This document shows, one piece after another, positions 28,019 through 37,317 of a stretch of 64,000 nucleotides of DNA; the first letter of the stretch is position 1, and every line of letters begins with the position of its first letter. This DNA comes from Enterobacteriaceae endosymbiont of Donacia vulgaris. Its GTDB lineage: Bacteria > Pseudomonadota > Gammaproteobacteria > Enterobacterales > Enterobacteriaceae. The stretch is from NCBI RefSeq assembly GCF_012568445.1, contig NZ_CP046190.1, forward strand, positions 64,293 to 128,292, given 5' to 3'. Position numbers and translations under genes: made by a program. Below the pieces are notes generated by a model that saw nothing but the letters and a program-made list of their open reading frames with translations, did not search any database and was not told where the DNA came from.

Positions 28019-28966
28019 TTATTTAAACATTATAGAAATAGATTCTTCATTACTAATTCTTCTTATTGTTTCTGCAAGCATATAAGATAGAGTTAGAACT
28101 CTAACATTATTTAATTTTTTTATTTTTTTTGTTAATGGGATACTATCACATACAATAATTTCATCTATTACAGAATTATAAATATTTTTAATTGCATCTC
28201 CAGAAAAAATAGCATGGGTTGCATAAGCAAAAACTTTTGTAGCTCCATGATTTTTTAATGCTTTAGCAGCCTGACATAATGTACCAGCTGTATCAATAAT
28301 ATCATCTATTAAAATACAATCTCTTTTATTTACATCTCCAATAATATTCATAACTTCAGTATTATTAAAACTAGGTCTTCTCTTATCTATTATAGCCATA
28401 TCTGTACCATTAAATAATTTTTTTGCTAAAGATCTTGCACGTATTACTCCTCCAATATCAGGTGAAACTATAATAGGATTATTATATATATTTTTTGTGA
28501 TATCTCTTAAAAAAATAGAACTTGCGAAAACATTATCTACAGGAACATTAAAAAATCCTTGAATTTGTTCTGCATGTAAATCTACTGTTAGTATTCTATC
28601 AACACCTACTCGAGATAAAAAATCAGCTATTACTTTAGCAGTAATCGGAACTCTTGCAGAACGGATTCTTCTATCTTGTCTAGCATATCCAAAATAAGGT
28701 ATAACTGCAGTAATTCTACCAGCAGAAGCTCTTTTAAATGCATCAATCATTATAATTAATTCAATTAAATTATCATTTGTAGGATTACAAGTGGATTGAA
28801 TAATAAAAATATCACTTCCTCTTATATTTTCATTTATTTGTACAGATATTTCTCCATCACTAAATTTACCTACAAATATTTTTCCTAAATTAATATATAA
28901 ATGATTAGCAATTTTTGTTGCTAATTCAGGAATAGCATTACCAGAAAATAATTTCATATTAGTCAT
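28019..28966 (-). CDS. prs: Ribose-phosphate pyrophosphokinase (PRPP synthase)
   Basis: Makes PRPP from ribose-5-phosphate and ATP for nucleotides, NAD and histidine. The 315-residue protein (315 in E. coli) has [29 protein letters not shown], the divalent-cation loop [12 protein letters not shown], and the PRPP loop [13 protein letters not shown]. It is very well conserved. It provides the substrate for HisG encoded in this window. In E. coli ispE, lolB and hemA lie between prs and prfA; here they are absent. Confidence 0.98.
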   Translation of the reverse strand: MTNMKLFSGNAIPELATKIANHLYINLGKIFVGKFSDGEISVQINENIRGSDIFIIQSTCNPTNDNLIELIIMIDAFKRASAGRITAVIPYFGYARQDRRIRSARVPITAKVIADFLSRVGVDRILTVDLHAEQIQGFFNVPVDNVFASSIFLRDITKNIYNNPIIVSPDIGGVIRARSLAKKLFNGTDMAIIDKRRPSFNNTEVMNIIGDVNKRDCILIDDIIDTAGTLCQAAKALKNHGATKVFAYATHAIFSGDAIKNIYNSVIDEIIVCDSIPLTKKIKKLNNVRVLTLSYMLAETIRRISNEESISIMFK

Positions 28967-29110
28967 AAAAATTCCTTATAATTATATTTATAATTATACT
29001 TAAAATATGTATAATAAAAATATTAAAAATTAATAAAATTTAATAATTTACATTAAATATTATATTTTATTATTATACAATGTTAATATCTTGTAATAAG
29101 AATATTATTC

Positions 29111-29139
29111 TTACATAACAATATTATTATGTTTATAAT
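29111..29139 (+). promoter_or_regulatory. Candidate sigma-70 promoter for prfA-prmC
   Basis: TTACAT at 29111-29116 and TATAAT at 29134-29139 are spaced by 17 bases, 46 bases before the prfA start. Since hemA, which precedes prfA in E. coli, is gone, prfA needs its own promoter. In AT-rich DNA a TATAAT alone means little; the spacing and position raise the odds. Confidence 0.4.
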
Positions 29140-29184
29140 AAGAGATATTCTATTTATAAATTTTTAAATATTAACATTATAATT

Positions 29185-30255
29185 ATGCATTCTTATATTC
29201 TTAAAAAACTTAATATTTTATACAATAAATATAATGATATAACTAAAAAGTTAAGTAATTATAAAACATATAATAATAACAACTGTTTACGTAATTTATC
29301 TAAGGAATATTCAAAATTATCTAATATAATTAAATTATTTAAAAAATGGAAAAAATTACAATCTAATTTAATTAATAATAAAATATTGTTAAAAGAAAAA
29401 GATCAAGAAATACATCTAATGGTATTAGAAGATATAGAAAATATTAAAATTAAAAAAAAAAAAATAGAAACAAAAATATATAATTTACTTACACCTAAAA
29501 ATAAAGAAGACACTCGTAATTGTTTTTTAGAAATTAAAGCTGGTTCTGGAGGAAATGAAGCAGCGATATTTGTCAAAGATATTTCAAGAATGTATATTAG
29601 ATACGCAGAAACAAAAAAATGGAAAGTAGAAATTATACATATTCATTATAGTGAAAATAATCATGGTTTTAAAGAAATTATTTTAAAAATTACAGGAATA
29701 GGAGTATATGGAAAATTAAAATTTGAATCAGGAGGTCATAGAGTACAAAGAATTCCTGAAACAGAATCACAAGGTAGAATACATACATCTACATGTATTA
29801 TTGCTGTTATGCCTGAATTATCAAAAACAGAAATGTCAAAAATAAATATCCAAGATTTAAAAATTGATACATTTAGATCTTCAGGAGCAGGAGGCCAACA
29901 TGTTAATACAACAGATTCTGCAATCAGAATTACTCATATTCCTACTGGAATTGTAGTAGAATGTCAAGATGAAAGATCACAACATAAAAATAAATCAAGA
30001 GCTTTATCTGTTTTAGCTGCTAGAATAAATAAATTAGAAATAGAAAAAAGAAATAAAGATAATGCAATAAAAAAAAAAATATTATTAGGTAGTGGTGATC
30101 GTTCAGATAGAAATAGAACATATAATTTTATTCAAAAAAGGATAACAGATCATCGTATTAATTTAACACTTTATAAATTAAATGAAATTATGGATGGTAA
30201 TTTAGATCTTTTAATAAAACCAATGATTCATCAATATATAAACAATAAATTATAA
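29185..30255 (+). CDS. prfA: Peptide chain release factor 1
   Basis: RF1 ends translation at UAA and UAG. The 356-residue protein (360 in E. coli) has the GGQ peptidyl-hydrolysis motif in SGAGGQHVNTTDSA and the codon-recognition PET-type motif in RIPETESQGRIHTST. The N-terminal helical domain is Lys/Asn-rich. It is 19 bases upstream of prmC, whose product methylates the glutamine of that GGQ. Confidence 0.97.
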   Translation: MHSYILKKLNILYNKYNDITKKLSNYKTYNNNNCLRNLSKEYSKLSNIIKLFKKWKKLQSNLINNKILLKEKDQEIHLMVLEDIENIKIKKKKIETKIYNLLTPKNKEDTRNCFLEIKAGSGGNEAAIFVKDISRMYIRYAETKKWKVEIIHIHYSENNHGFKEIILKITGIGVYGKLKFESGGHRVQRIPETESQGRIHTSTCIIAVMPELSKTEMSKINIQDLKIDTFRSSGAGGQHVNTTDSAIRITHIPTGIVVECQDERSQHKNKSRALSVLAARINKLEIEKRNKDNAIKKKILLGSGDRSDRNRTYNFIQKRITDHRINLTLYKLNEIMDGNLDLLIKPMIHQYINNKL

Positions 30256-30274
30256 TATATTATGAATATAATTA

Positions 30275-31117
30275 ATGATTATTAGACAATACTTAGAATA
30301 TTCTTACAATATTTTAAAAAAAAATAAAATTTTAGCATATCAATTAGAATCAGTTATAATATTATCTTTTGTTTTAAAAAAATCTAAATCATGGATTTAT
30401 GGTTTTAGTGAAACAAAAATAAATAATAAACAATTAACAACATTACAAAATTTTTTAAAAAGAAGAATTAAAGGAGAACCAATAGCATATTTATTAGGTT
30501 TTTGTGAGTTTTGGTCATTAAAAATTTATGTATCTCCTTATGTTTTAATACCTCGTAAAGAAACAGAAATATTAGTAGAAATTGTTTTAAAAAAAATTAA
30601 TATTGATACAAAAAAAATATTAGATTTAGGTACTGGAAGTGGGGCTATATCATTAGCCATTGCTTCTAAATTTAATTTTATTAATATTACTGCTACAGAT
30701 ATTTCTAAAAAAATTATCAATTTAGCAAAATATAATGCTAAAAAATTACATATTAACAATATTAATTTTTTAATAAGTAATTGGTTTAGTAATTTAAAAA
30801 ATAATAAATTTGATATTATAATAAGTAATCCTCCTTATATAAGTTATTTTGAGTATTTATTTTTAAAAAAACAATTAAAATTTGAACCTACTAAATCATT
30901 AGTATCACATAATAATGGATTAGCTGATTTATATAAGATTATTTTACATTCTTTCAAATATTTAAATAATTATGGCTGGCTCATATTAGAACATGGATAT
31001 AAACAGGGAAGTATTCTAAAAAAAATACTAAAAACAAATCAATTTCAAAATATTATGCAATATCATGATATACAACAGCATTATAGAGTTATTTGTGGAC
31101 AAAAAATATTATTTTAA
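30275..31117 (+). CDS. prmC: Release factor glutamine methyltransferase
   Basis: PrmC N5-methylates the glutamine of the GGQ motif of RF1 and RF2 using S-adenosylmethionine. The 280-residue protein (277 in E. coli) has the SAM-binding ILDLGTGSGAISLAIA and the catalytic NPPYIS motif, preceded by VLIPRKETEILVE. It is in the prfA-prmC pair conserved across bacteria. Confidence 0.96.
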   Translation: MIIRQYLEYSYNILKKNKILAYQLESVIILSFVLKKSKSWIYGFSETKINNKQLTTLQNFLKRRIKGEPIAYLLGFCEFWSLKIYVSPYVLIPRKETEILVEIVLKKINIDTKKILDLGTGSGAISLAIASKFNFINITATDISKKIINLAKYNAKKLHINNINFLISNWFSNLKNNKFDIIISNPPYISYFEYLFLKKQLKFEPTKSLVSHNNGLADLYKIILHSFKYLNNYGWLILEHGYKQGSILKKILKTNQFQNIMQYHDIQQHYRVICGQKILF

Positions 31118-31257
31118 ATTATATAAAATGTTAATTTATTAAATATAATTTTTTATAAAAAATATTTTATATAAAAAACTGAAATTAATATTTTTAATAT
31201 ATTTAAAAGAGAAATTTTGGTATTATAATGATATATTTATTTTAATAAAAGTAAAAA

Positions 31258-32529
31258 ATGGAACAAAATAATAATTCTAAAAAAATAAATTTATCTAATA
31301 AAATCAAATTATTAGAAATAGATCATAGAATTATAGGAAAGAAGTTAAATCTATACCATTTTCAAGATAAATCTCCAGGAATGGTTTTTTGGCATAATAA
31401 TGGTTATATTATTTTTAAAGAATTAGAAAAATTTTTACGTTTAAAATTAACTGAATATAATTATTTAGAAGTAAAAACGCCTTTAATAACTGATTTTTCT
31501 ATTTGGGAAAAAACAGGACATTGGAAAATTTATAAAGAAGCTATTTTTACTACTGTTTCAGAAAATAGAAATTATTGTATTAAACCAATGAATTGTCCTG
31601 GACATATGCAAATTTTCCAACAAAAATTAAAATCTTACAGAGATTTACCTTTAAGAATTGCGGAATTTGGAATTTGTCATAGAAATGAACCATCTGGTTC
31701 TTTACTAGGATTAATGAGACTAAGAAATTTTACACAAGATGATGCTCATATTTTTTGTACAAAAAAACAAGTTATAAAAGAAATAGAAAATTGTATTCAT
31801 ATGATGTATGATATTTATCATATTTTTGGTTTTAAAAAATTTCTTGTAAAATTATCTACTAGACCAACAAATAAAATTGGTGATAATATTATTTGGGATA
31901 AAGCAGAAAAAGATTTATCTTATATTTTAAAAAAACTAAATATTAAATTTGAATATCAAAAAGGAGAAGGTGCTTTTTATGGCCCTAAAATAGAGTTTTC
32001 TTTTTTTGATTGTTTAAATAGAGAATGGCAATGTGGTACAATACAATTAGATTTTGTGTTACCTAAATATTTAAATTTATTTTATATTAATACTAAAAAT
32101 AAGCATAGTACTCCAGTAATAATTCATCGTGCAATTTTAGGTTCATTAGAAAGATTTATAGGTATTCTTATTGAAGAATTTTCTGGATATTTACCTATTT
32201 GGTTAGCTCCAGTACAAATAATAATTTTAAATATCAGTGAGAAACATAATCAATACGTTATAAAAATATTTGAAATTTTTAAAAAAAATAATTTTCGTGT
32301 TAAATATAATATAAAAAATCAAAAACTTTCATTTAAAATTAGAAAATATACCATACAACATATTCCATATATTTTAATTTGTGGAGATGAAGAAATTAAA
32401 AATAAGAATATTTCTGTAAGAGATTGTTTTGGTAAAAGTTTGGGATTTATGAAAATCCATGATATTATCAATAAAATAAAAGAAGAAATTAATAATTATT
32501 ATATTCATAGAAAAAAAGAAGAGAGGTAA
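31258..32529 (+). CDS. thrS: Threonyl-tRNA synthetase lacking the N-terminal TGS and editing domains
   Basis: Charges tRNA-Thr. The protein has only 423 residues against 642 in E. coli and starts at about E. coli residue 222. The catalytic core is complete: zinc ligands C113 (MNCPGH), H164 (DDAHIF) and the His of VIIHRAILGS, motif 2 HRNEPSGSLLGL, motif 3, then the C-terminal anticodon-binding domain. The N1 (TGS) and N2 domains, which hydrolyse mischarged Ser-tRNA-Thr and help autoregulate thrS, are absent. The 140 bases upstream are AT-only with stops, so no split N-terminal gene is adjacent. A TATAAT lies at 31224-31229. infC follows by 3 bases. Confidence 0.97.
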   Translation: MEQNNNSKKINLSNKIKLLEIDHRIIGKKLNLYHFQDKSPGMVFWHNNGYIIFKELEKFLRLKLTEYNYLEVKTPLITDFSIWEKTGHWKIYKEAIFTTVSENRNYCIKPMNCPGHMQIFQQKLKSYRDLPLRIAEFGICHRNEPSGSLLGLMRLRNFTQDDAHIFCTKKQVIKEIENCIHMMYDIYHIFGFKKFLVKLSTRPTNKIGDNIIWDKAEKDLSYILKKLNIKFEYQKGEGAFYGPKIEFSFFDCLNREWQCGTIQLDFVLPKYLNLFYINTKNKHSTPVIIHRAILGSLERFIGILIEEFSGYLPIWLAPVQIIILNISEKHNQYVIKIFEIFKKNNFRVKYNIKNQKLSFKIRKYTIQHIPYILICGDEEIKNKNISVRDCFGKSLGFMKIHDIINKIKEEINNYYIHRKKEER

Positions 32530-32532
32530 AAT

Positions 32533-33072
32533 ATTAAAATTGGAAAAAGAAATATACAATTATTACGTCCTAATAAAATTAATGAAAATATTAGAAGTAA
32601 AATTGTAAGATTAATAGGATTAAATGGTGAACAAATTGGTATAATTAATATAAAAGAAGCTTTAATTAAAGCAAAAAACACCGGATTTGATCTAGTTGAA
32701 ATTAGTCCTAATTCTGAACCTCCTGTTTGTCGAATAATGGATTATGGTAAATTTTTATATACAAAAAATAAAGCATCTAAGGAACAAAAAAAAAAACAAA
32801 AAATAATACATTTGAAAGAAATTAAATTTCGGCCAGGAACAGATACAGGAGATTATAAAGTTAAGTTACGTAACTTAATTCGTTTTTTAAAAAAAGGAGA
32901 TAAAATAAAAGTTACTTTAAGATTTAGAGGAAGAGAGATGGTTCATACAAAACTAGGATTTTCTATGTTAAATCGTATTAAAAATGATTTACAAAATTTA
33001 GCTATAGTAGAATCATTTCCATCTAAAGTTGAAAGTAGACAGATTATAATGATTTTAATTCCAAAAAAATAA
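32533..33072 (+). CDS. infC: Translation initiation factor IF-3, ATT start
   Basis: IF-3 keeps ribosomal subunits apart and checks start codons. No ATG exists until codon 69, but homology ([36 protein letters not shown]) extends in frame to an ATT at 32533, 3 bases after the thrS stop and 6 bases after a GAGAGG Shine-Dalgarno. This gives 179 residues, against 180 in E. coli, whose infC also starts with the rare AUU codon used for IF-3 autoregulation. The C-terminal domain ([20 protein letters not shown]) is intact. Confidence 0.95.
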   Translation: MKIGKRNIQLLRPNKINENIRSKIVRLIGLNGEQIGIINIKEALIKAKNTGFDLVEISPNSEPPVCRIMDYGKFLYTKNKASKEQKKKQKIIHLKEIKFRPGTDTGDYKVKLRNLIRFLKKGDKIKVTLRFRGREMVHTKLGFSMLNRIKNDLQNLAIVESFPSKVESRQIIMILIPKK

Positions 33073-33102
33073 TTATTAATACATAAATTTGGATTTTGTG
33101 AT

Positions 33103-33300
33103 ATGAATAAATTAAAAACAGTACGTAGTGTTGCTAAACGTTTTAAAAAAACAAGTAATGGTTTTTTTAAACATAAACAAGCTAACTTAAGACATTTATT
33201 AACAAAAAAAAGTAAAAAAAAAAAAAGATCTTTAAGACATAAGAAAATAGTTACAAAAGGAGACTCATATTCATTAAAAATTTGTTTACCTTATTCATAA
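33103..33300 (+). CDS. rpmI: 50S ribosomal protein L35
   Basis: A 65-residue basic protein, [20 protein letters not shown], the same length as E. coli L35. It lies 30 bases after infC and 48 before rplT, in the conserved infC-rpmI-rplT operon. Confidence 0.97.
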   Translation: MNKLKTVRSVAKRFKKTSNGFFKHKQANLRHLLTKKSKKKKRSLRHKKIVTKGDSYSLKICLPYS

Positions 33301-33348
33301 AATAAGTAAACATATGAAAAAAATAATAATTACAGGAACTTAAATTAT

Positions 33349-33696
33349 ATGGTAAGAATTAAACGTGGAGTTACTGCAAAAGCAAGACATAAAAAAATTA
33401 TTAAGCAAGCAAAAGGATATTATGGCTCAAGATCTAGAACTTATAGATCTGCTTTTCAAGCAGTAATTAAATCTGGACAGTATGCATACAGAGATAGAAA
33501 ACAAAAAAAAAGAAAATTTCGTCAATTATGGATTATGAGAATTAATGCAGCAGCACGTCAAAAAAACATATCTTATAATCATTTAATTTTTAAATTAAAA
33601 AAAAATAATATTAATATAAATAGAAAAATTTTAGCTGATATGGCTATGTTTGATTATTTATCTTTTGAAAGATTAATAAATTTTACAAGTACTTAA
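33349..33696 (+). CDS. rplT: 50S ribosomal protein L20
   Basis: A 115-residue protein (118 in E. coli) starting [20 protein letters not shown], with [16 protein letters not shown] and [14 protein letters not shown]20 binds 23S rRNA early in assembly and in E. coli represses its operon through an mRNA site before rpmI; I did not find a clear version of that pseudoknot here. pheM (leader peptide) does not appear between rplT and pheS. Confidence 0.97.
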   Translation: MVRIKRGVTAKARHKKIIKQAKGYYGSRSRTYRSAFQAVIKSGQYAYRDRKQKKRKFRQLWIMRINAAARQKNISYNHLIFKLKKNNININRKILADMAMFDYLSFERLINFTST

Positions 33697-33773
33697 AATT
33701 ATATTTATGAAATTAAATATATTTTTTTTATATATGAATATTTATATTATCTTGTGTTAATGAGTAGATTTAT

Positions 33774-34769
33774 ATGTTATCTGATGATATAGTTGCTATT
33801 GCAAAAAAAGAAAGTTATGCAGTAAAAAATATTAATGATTTAAATAAATTAAAGATTAAATATTTAGGAAAAAAAGGATACATTACAATACAATTTTTAT
33901 CAATAAAAAATTTAAATAAGAAAGAAAAAATTAAAAAAAGTATTATTTTTAATAAACAAAAAATACAAATACAAAAAATAATAATAAAACGTAAAAAAGA
34001 AATAGAATTAGTAAAAAATAATAAAGAATTTTTAAATCAAAAAATTGATATTACATTACCAGGAAAATATATTAAAATTGGTTCTGAACATCCAATAAAA
34101 AGTATAATTAGTGAAATTGAAGAATTTTTTATGAATATTGGCTTTAAAATAGTTACAGGTCCAGAAATAGAAGATGTTTATCATAATTTTGATGCATTAA
34201 ACATTTCAAAAAATCATCCAATAAGAAAAGAACAAGATACATTTTGGTTAGATAAAAATATTTTATTACGTACTCAAACTTCTAATGTACAAATTAGAAC
34301 AATGAAAAAAGAAAGACCTCCTATACGTATATTAACTTCTGGTAAAGTATATCGTAATGACTACGATAGCAGTCATACACCTATGTTTCATCAAATAGAA
34401 GGATTATTTATTGATAAAAAAGTAACTTTAACTCATCTTAAAGGAACATTAAATTTATTCCTAAACTTTTTTTTTAATAAAAAATATAAAATACGTTTTC
34501 GACCTTCTTATTTTCCTTTTACAGAACCTTCTTTAGAAGTAGATATTTTAAATCAAAATAAACAATGGATAGAAATTTTAGGAGCAGGTATGGTACATCC
34601 TAATGTATTAAAAAATATTAAAGTAAATTTTTCTAAATATTATGGATTTGCTTTTGGATTAGGAATTGAAAGATTAGCTATGTTACGTTATAACATTAAT
34701 GATATTCGTTCATTTTATGAAAATGATATACGTTTTCTTAAACAATTTAAATTTAATAATTTTATATGA
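33774..34769 (+). CDS. pheS: Phenylalanyl-tRNA synthetase, alpha subunit
   Basis: The catalytic subunit of the alpha2-beta2 PheRS. The 331-residue protein (327 in E. coli) has an N-terminal coiled coil, GSEHPIKSIISEIEEFF, motif 2 with SGKVYRNDYDSSHTPMFHQIEG, the Phe pocket FRPSYFPFTEPSLEV and motif 3 GFAFGLGIERLAMLRY. Its stop overlaps the pheT start by four bases (ATGA), so translation is probably coupled. Confidence 0.97.
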   Translation: MLSDDIVAIAKKESYAVKNINDLNKLKIKYLGKKGYITIQFLSIKNLNKKEKIKKSIIFNKQKIQIQKIIIKRKKEIELVKNNKEFLNQKIDITLPGKYIKIGSEHPIKSIISEIEEFFMNIGFKIVTGPEIEDVYHNFDALNISKNHPIRKEQDTFWLDKNILLRTQTSNVQIRTMKKERPPIRILTSGKVYRNDYDSSHTPMFHQIEGLFIDKKVTLTHLKGTLNLFLNFFFNKKYKIRFRPSYFPFTEPSLEVDILNQNKQWIEILGAGMVHPNVLKNIKVNFSKYYGFAFGLGIERLAMLRYNINDIRSFYENDIRFLKQFKFNNFI

Positions 34770-37231
34770 TAAAATTTAGTACATCATGGTTAAATGAATG
34801 GTTAAATTATGATAAAGATATCAACTCTTTATCAGAAAAAATAACAATGTTAGGATTTGAAGTAGAAAGAATTGAATATATTAAAAAAAAAACAAATTTT
34901 GATAATATTTATGTAGGAGAAATAATTAAATCTGATTTATATACAACAGATCCTAAAATTTATAAATTAAAAATTTTAATTAATAATGAGAAATTATTAA
35001 AAATATTTTCTAATATTAATATTTTTAAAAAGAAAACTAAAATTGTTTTAGCAACTAAAAATTCGTCTTTATATAAAAAATATATTAATCATCCAGAGTA
35101 TTTTTTTTTATTAAAATCAGAAGGTTTATTATGTTCTAAAAAAATTTTGAATTTATATGAAAATAATATTTTAACAAAAAATCTTATTAAACTACCTAAT
35201 AATAGTTGTAATGGCGAAGATGCAAATAAGTACTTATATATAACTGATAATATTTTACATATTAATATACCTACTAATAGGACAGATTGTTTAAGTATAT
35301 TAGGATTTACTAGAGAATTATCTGTTTTAAAAAAATTTTTTTATTTTAAAAAACCATATATTAATAATTTAAAGAAAAAATCAAAAATATATAAAATTAA
35401 TATTAATTTTGATAAGAATATTAATGATATATTATATCAATATAATTATTGTATTATTAAAAATATTAATTTAAATAAAGAAATCCCATTATTTATTAAA
35501 AATAAATTATTACAATCTAGTATTAGAATTGTATCTGAAAATCCATTATTAAATATTTATAACTATATAATTTTAGAATTAGGATATCCCATTCAATTTT
35601 ATGATTTGAATAAAATTCAAGGTAATATTTATATAGAAAATAATAAACAAAATAAAAATAATTTCTTAAATTTTGAAAATCAAAAAATTAATTTAATAAA
35701 TAATAATTATCTTTTATTAATAAAAGATAATAATAAAATAATTTCGATACCAGGAATAACACAAAATAAAAATGTAATTGTTAATTTAAAAACAAAAGAT
35801 ATTTTTATAGAATGTTTTTTTATAAAAAAAGAATATTTTAATTTTTTACTTAGTAAAAATCCTTATTTTAATAATAAAACTAATATCTATACTAGATTTC
35901 TAGACCCATATATTCAAAAAGAAGTTATAATAAGAACGGTAAATTTAATTTTAAAAATATTTGGTGGAAATAGAAGTAAAATTTATACAAATAATATTAA
36001 TAATATTAATTATATAAAAAAGAAAATTAAATTATCATTTAAACATATATATAAAATGTTAGGTTTTAATATTTTAAAAAAAGATATAATTGATATTTTA
36101 AATAAATTAGGTTTTTTAATAATAAAAAAAACAACTAATAATTACATAATTAAAATACCTAGTTGGCGTAACGATATAGAAATTGAAGAAGATTTAATAG
36201 AAGAAATTATACGGGTATATGGATATGATAAAATTCCGAGTAAAATAAAAATATATTTAATTCAAAAAAATATTTTAAATAAAAAAAAAGTAATATTAAA
36301 AAATACAAATATTAATATTAAAAATATTAAAAATATTTTAATTAATAAAGGATATCATGAAGTTATTAATTATAGTTTTATTAATCCAAAAATACAATCA
36401 ATATTATATCCAAATATAAAACATATTAAAATTAATAACCCTTTAACTAATGAAACATCAGTTATGCGTAATTCTTTATCATATGGATTAATAAATAATA
36501 TTGTTTACAATCAAAATAGACAACAAAAAAATTTACGTTTTTTCGAATATGGATTGTGTTTTTTAAAAGATTTAAAAGAAAAAATTGGTATTTCTCAAAA
36601 ATTAATGTTAGCTGGGATAACAAATGGAAATTTATATTCCGATTATTGGGGGAAAAAAAAAGAATTAATTAATTTTTATGATATTAAAGGTGATATAGAA
36701 TATATTTTTAAAGTTTTTGATCAATCTAATATAATAGAATTTCGTCCACAGCATGATAATAAAATATTACATCCATATATAAGTACATCAATATATTTAA
36801 ATAATATATGTATTGGATATTTGGGTATGTTACATCCTAATTTAATTAATTTTTTTAATATAAAATATGATACTTTTCTATTTGAAATTTTTTTTAATAA
36901 AATTATTATTAATAATAATTTCAATTTTACAAAAATCATTAATTTACCAATTAATAAAAGAGATATATCCTTTTCTATAAAACAAAATATATATTTTGTA
37001 GAAATTTTGTCTTTATTAAAAAAACTAAAATTAAAAGAAATAATAAAAATAACTTTAATTGATATATATCAAGGAAATAATATTCCTATAGGATACAAAA
37101 ATATTACTTTAAGTTTATTTATTCAACATAAAGATCATACATTAAAAGAAGAAGAAATTAACAAAATATTAAATAAATGTATTTTAGAATTAAAAAATAA
37201 ATTTCAAATTTTATTAAGAGATAACATTTAA
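34766..37231 (+). CDS. pheT: Phenylalanyl-tRNA synthetase, beta subunit, with degraded editing site
   Basis: The 821-residue beta subunit (795 in E. coli) has the N-terminal OB-fold, the B1/B5 domains (PSWRNDIEIEEDLIEEIIRVYGYDKIP), the B6/B7 core (NPLTNETSVMRNSL, VYNQNRQQ, RFFEYG) and the C-terminal anticodon-binding fold (PINKRDISFS). In the B3/B4 editing domain, gap-free alignment to E. coli anchored on LELG-P, IEC-F and DP gives Q277 for H265, Q333 for G318, N369 for T354 and K371 for A356; only E349 (E334) is kept. The synthetic part of the enzyme looks complete, but hydrolysis of mischarged Tyr-tRNA-Phe is probably lost. Confidence 0.95.
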   Translation: MIKFSTSWLNEWLNYDKDINSLSEKITMLGFEVERIEYIKKKTNFDNIYVGEIIKSDLYTTDPKIYKLKILINNEKLLKIFSNINIFKKKTKIVLATKNSSLYKKYINHPEYFFLLKSEGLLCSKKILNLYENNILTKNLIKLPNNSCNGEDANKYLYITDNILHINIPTNRTDCLSILGFTRELSVLKKFFYFKKPYINNLKKKSKIYKININFDKNINDILYQYNYCIIKNINLNKEIPLFIKNKLLQSSIRIVSENPLLNIYNYIILELGYPIQFYDLNKIQGNIYIENNKQNKNNFLNFENQKINLINNNYLLLIKDNNKIISIPGITQNKNVIVNLKTKDIFIECFFIKKEYFNFLLSKNPYFNNKTNIYTRFLDPYIQKEVIIRTVNLILKIFGGNRSKIYTNNINNINYIKKKIKLSFKHIYKMLGFNILKKDIIDILNKLGFLIIKKTTNNYIIKIPSWRNDIEIEEDLIEEIIRVYGYDKIPSKIKIYLIQKNILNKKKVILKNTNINIKNIKNILINKGYHEVINYSFINPKIQSILYPNIKHIKINNPLTNETSVMRNSLSYGLINNIVYNQNRQQKNLRFFEYGLCFLKDLKEKIGISQKLMLAGITNGNLYSDYWGKKKELINFYDIKGDIEYIFKVFDQSNIIEFRPQHDNKILHPYISTSIYLNNICIGYLGMLHPNLINFFNIKYDTFLFEIFFNKIIINNNFNFTKIINLPINKRDISFSIKQNIYFVEILSLLKKLKLKEIIKITLIDIYQGNNIPIGYKNITLSLFIQHKDHTLKEEEINKILNKCILELKNKFQILLRDNI

Positions 37232-37317
37232 ATATAAATTTATTTAATTAATCAAAGTTTTTTTATGATAAATAATATATATTACTATTATAATAAATAA
37301 ATTCACTTTAAAAAAAT

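Noticed and set aside
32374..32559. A small antisense frame over the thrS-infC junction
   Set aside because: Phe/Ile/Asn-rich shadow of the coding strand with no recognisable features.
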